NCBI RefSeq assembly: GCF_009768885.1
Contig: NZ_WSQA01000004.1
Span: forward strand, 1 to 64,000
DNA length: 64,000 bases
From: Sphingobacterium humi
GTDB lineage: Bacteria; Bacteroidota; Bacteroidia; Sphingobacteriales; Sphingobacteriaceae
Reading direction: 5' to 3'
How positions within the stretch are numbered: the first letter of the stretch is position 1; the number at the start of each line of letters is the position of its first letter. The position numbers and the translations under genes were made by a program. Shown here one piece after another: positions 63,061-64,000 of this stretch. The notes below the pieces were generated by a model, which saw only the letters and a list, made by a program, of their open reading frames with translations, did no database searches and was not told the DNA's origin.

Positions 63061-64000
63061 ATGAGTTTCATCGAAAAAATTGCATTAACCAAGATTAAGG
63101 GCATTGGCCCGAAGTTAAGCCGGCAACTCCTGGCTTATTTTGGCTCTGTGGAAAACCTTTTTAGCTGCCCTGAAAAAGAGCTGCGTGCTGTTCCTGGCAT
63201 CAGTCATCAACTCATTCAACATATTCGCTGCAGTGCTACTTTTAAGGCCGCCGAACAGGAGGCCAACCTCATTGCGCAACATCAAATTCAAGCCATCTGG
63301 TTTGAAGATGAGGCCTATCCCAATCGCTTACGGCATTGTGAAGATGCCCCCTTGCTGTTATACAGCTATGGGCACATGAATTTTAACGGCCCAAAAATGG
63401 TGAGTATCGTTGGCACCCGCAATGCTACCTATTATGGCAAAAAGATTGTCGATGAGCTCTTAGCAGGGCTCAAAGAAATTGGCGCCTATGTGGTCAGTGG
63501 CTTAGCCTTAGGCATTGATATCCTGGCTCACCAAGCCTGCATAAAGCAGGAGGTGCCCAATGTCGCGGTTTTAGGCCATGGCTTAGGCACTATATATCCG
63601 GATAGCAACCGACGCTATGTGGGCGATATTATGGCAAACGGAAGCCTACTGACTGAATTCAATTACCGCGCCCTGCCCGAGAAATGCAACTTTCCGATGC
63701 GCAATCGCATTATTGCCGGCATGAGCGATGTGACAGTGGTTGTGGAAGCAGGCAATAAAGGCGGTGCCTTAATTACCGCATCCTATGCCAATGATTATAA
63801 CCGGGATGTATGCGCCTATCCTGGCGGCATCGATCAGCCTTATTCTGCGGGATGCAATCAATTAATCAAGGATAACCAAGCGCATTTAATCCGCCATGCT
63901 GAAGATTTAATCGAGCTGATGTCCTGGCAAAACCGAACAGCAGCCTCACCCAAAGCGGTGCAGCTATCGCTTATTCCCAGCATGAATAGCGAACAACTCG
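63061..64000 (+). CDS. dprA: DNA processing protein DprA, cut by the window end
   Basis: DprA loads RecA on incoming single-stranded DNA in transformation. The visible 313 codons hold the N-terminal helix-hairpin-helix part (TKIKGIGPKLSRQLL, ELRAVPGISHQL). The extended Rossmann domain follows: VSIVGTRNATYYGKK, VVSGLALGIDILAHQ, LGHGLGTIYPDSNR, FPMRNRIIAGMSD and VEAGNKGGALITASYA. The usual C-terminal winged-helix part would lie beyond 64000. The frame is open to the window edge. Confidence 0.93.
   Translation, partial: MSFIEKIALTKIKGIGPKLSRQLLAYFGSVENLFSCPEKELRAVPGISHQLIQHIRCSATFKAAEQEANLIAQHQIQAIWFEDEAYPNRLRHCEDAPLLLYSYGHMNFNGPKMVSIVGTRNATYYGKKIVDELLAGLKEIGAYVVSGLALGIDILAHQACIKQEVPNVAVLGHGLGTIYPDSNRRYVGDIMANGSLLTEFNYRALPEKCNFPMRNRIIAGMSDVTVVVEAGNKGGALITASYANDYNRDVCAYPGGIDQPYSAGCNQLIKDNQAHLIRHAEDLIELMSWQNRTAASPKAVQLSLIPSMNSEQL

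Overview
The window looks like a chromosomal segment of a Bacteroidota, most likely Sphingobacteriaceae (Sphingobacterium/Pedobacter type). The evidence is a SusC/SusD pair with FecR and an ECF sigma factor, lipoproteins with acidic residues just after the lipidated Cys, a KhtT/KhtU K+ antiporter, an Mrp operon, bacterial GH3 and deoxyhypusine-synthase-like genes, and many -7 boxes of the Bacteroidota type TAnnTTTG close to start codons. Most genes lack a Shine-Dalgarno sequence; gltD is an exception. No phage, insertion sequence with transposase, CRISPR array or rRNA was found.

Layout. 0.3-3.8 kb, minus strand: rdgB, a possible HolD-like gene, a deoxyhypusine-synthase-like gene, a 38-residue membrane peptide and a dipeptide epimerase. 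4.0-10.0 kb: gltB-gltD. 10.1-10.3 kb: two tandem initiator tRNA-Met genes. 10.4-18.1 kb: era, khtU/khtT, a metallo-beta-lactamase-fold enzyme, recJ, lptB and a GH3-family protein. 18.8-22.4 kb: ilvE, a GH29 alpha-L-fucosidase and an orphan lipoprotein. 22.7-28.8 kb: miaA, a pRiA4b-ORF3-like protein, cca, pdxA, rsmA and a D-2-hydroxyacid dehydrogenase. 28.9-39.5 kb: a nutrient-uptake locus, all on the minus strand, in transcription order ECF sigma, FecR, SusC with STN signalling domain, SusD, HExxH zinc-metallohydrolase lipoprotein, DUF4302-like lipoprotein and BACON-like lipoprotein. 39.7-44.4 kb: a UbiA-like membrane protein, acs and a metallophosphoesterase. 44.5-50.3 kb: complete mrpABCDEFG. 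50.3-56.7 kb: a lactonase-fold protein, a SurA-like isomerase, then der-cysS-hypothetical. 57.5-64.0 kb: tgt-lptF/G-eamA, a glycosyltransferase with rsmG, a 77-residue protein, and dprA, which runs off the window end.

How it works together. Much of the window is housekeeping: translation and RNA processing (initiator tRNAs, era, der, cysS, cca, miaA, tgt, rsmA, rsmG), lipopolysaccharide export (lptB, lptF/G), nitrogen assimilation (gltBD), and K+/Na+/pH balance (khtTU, mrpA-G). The accessory part is the regulated SusCD-like locus. It carries no carbohydrate-active enzyme but does carry a lipoprotein metallohydrolase, so a peptide, protein or metal-complex substrate is more likely than a glycan.

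The most unusual non-coding content is repetitive. There are two MITE-like elements with about 43-bp inverted ends, three copies of a C-rich/G-rich hairpin element, several short-word repeat tracts, a 52-nt near-perfect palindrome, and two long AT-rich gaps (18.1-18.8 and 56.7-57.5 kb) with no recognisable gene.
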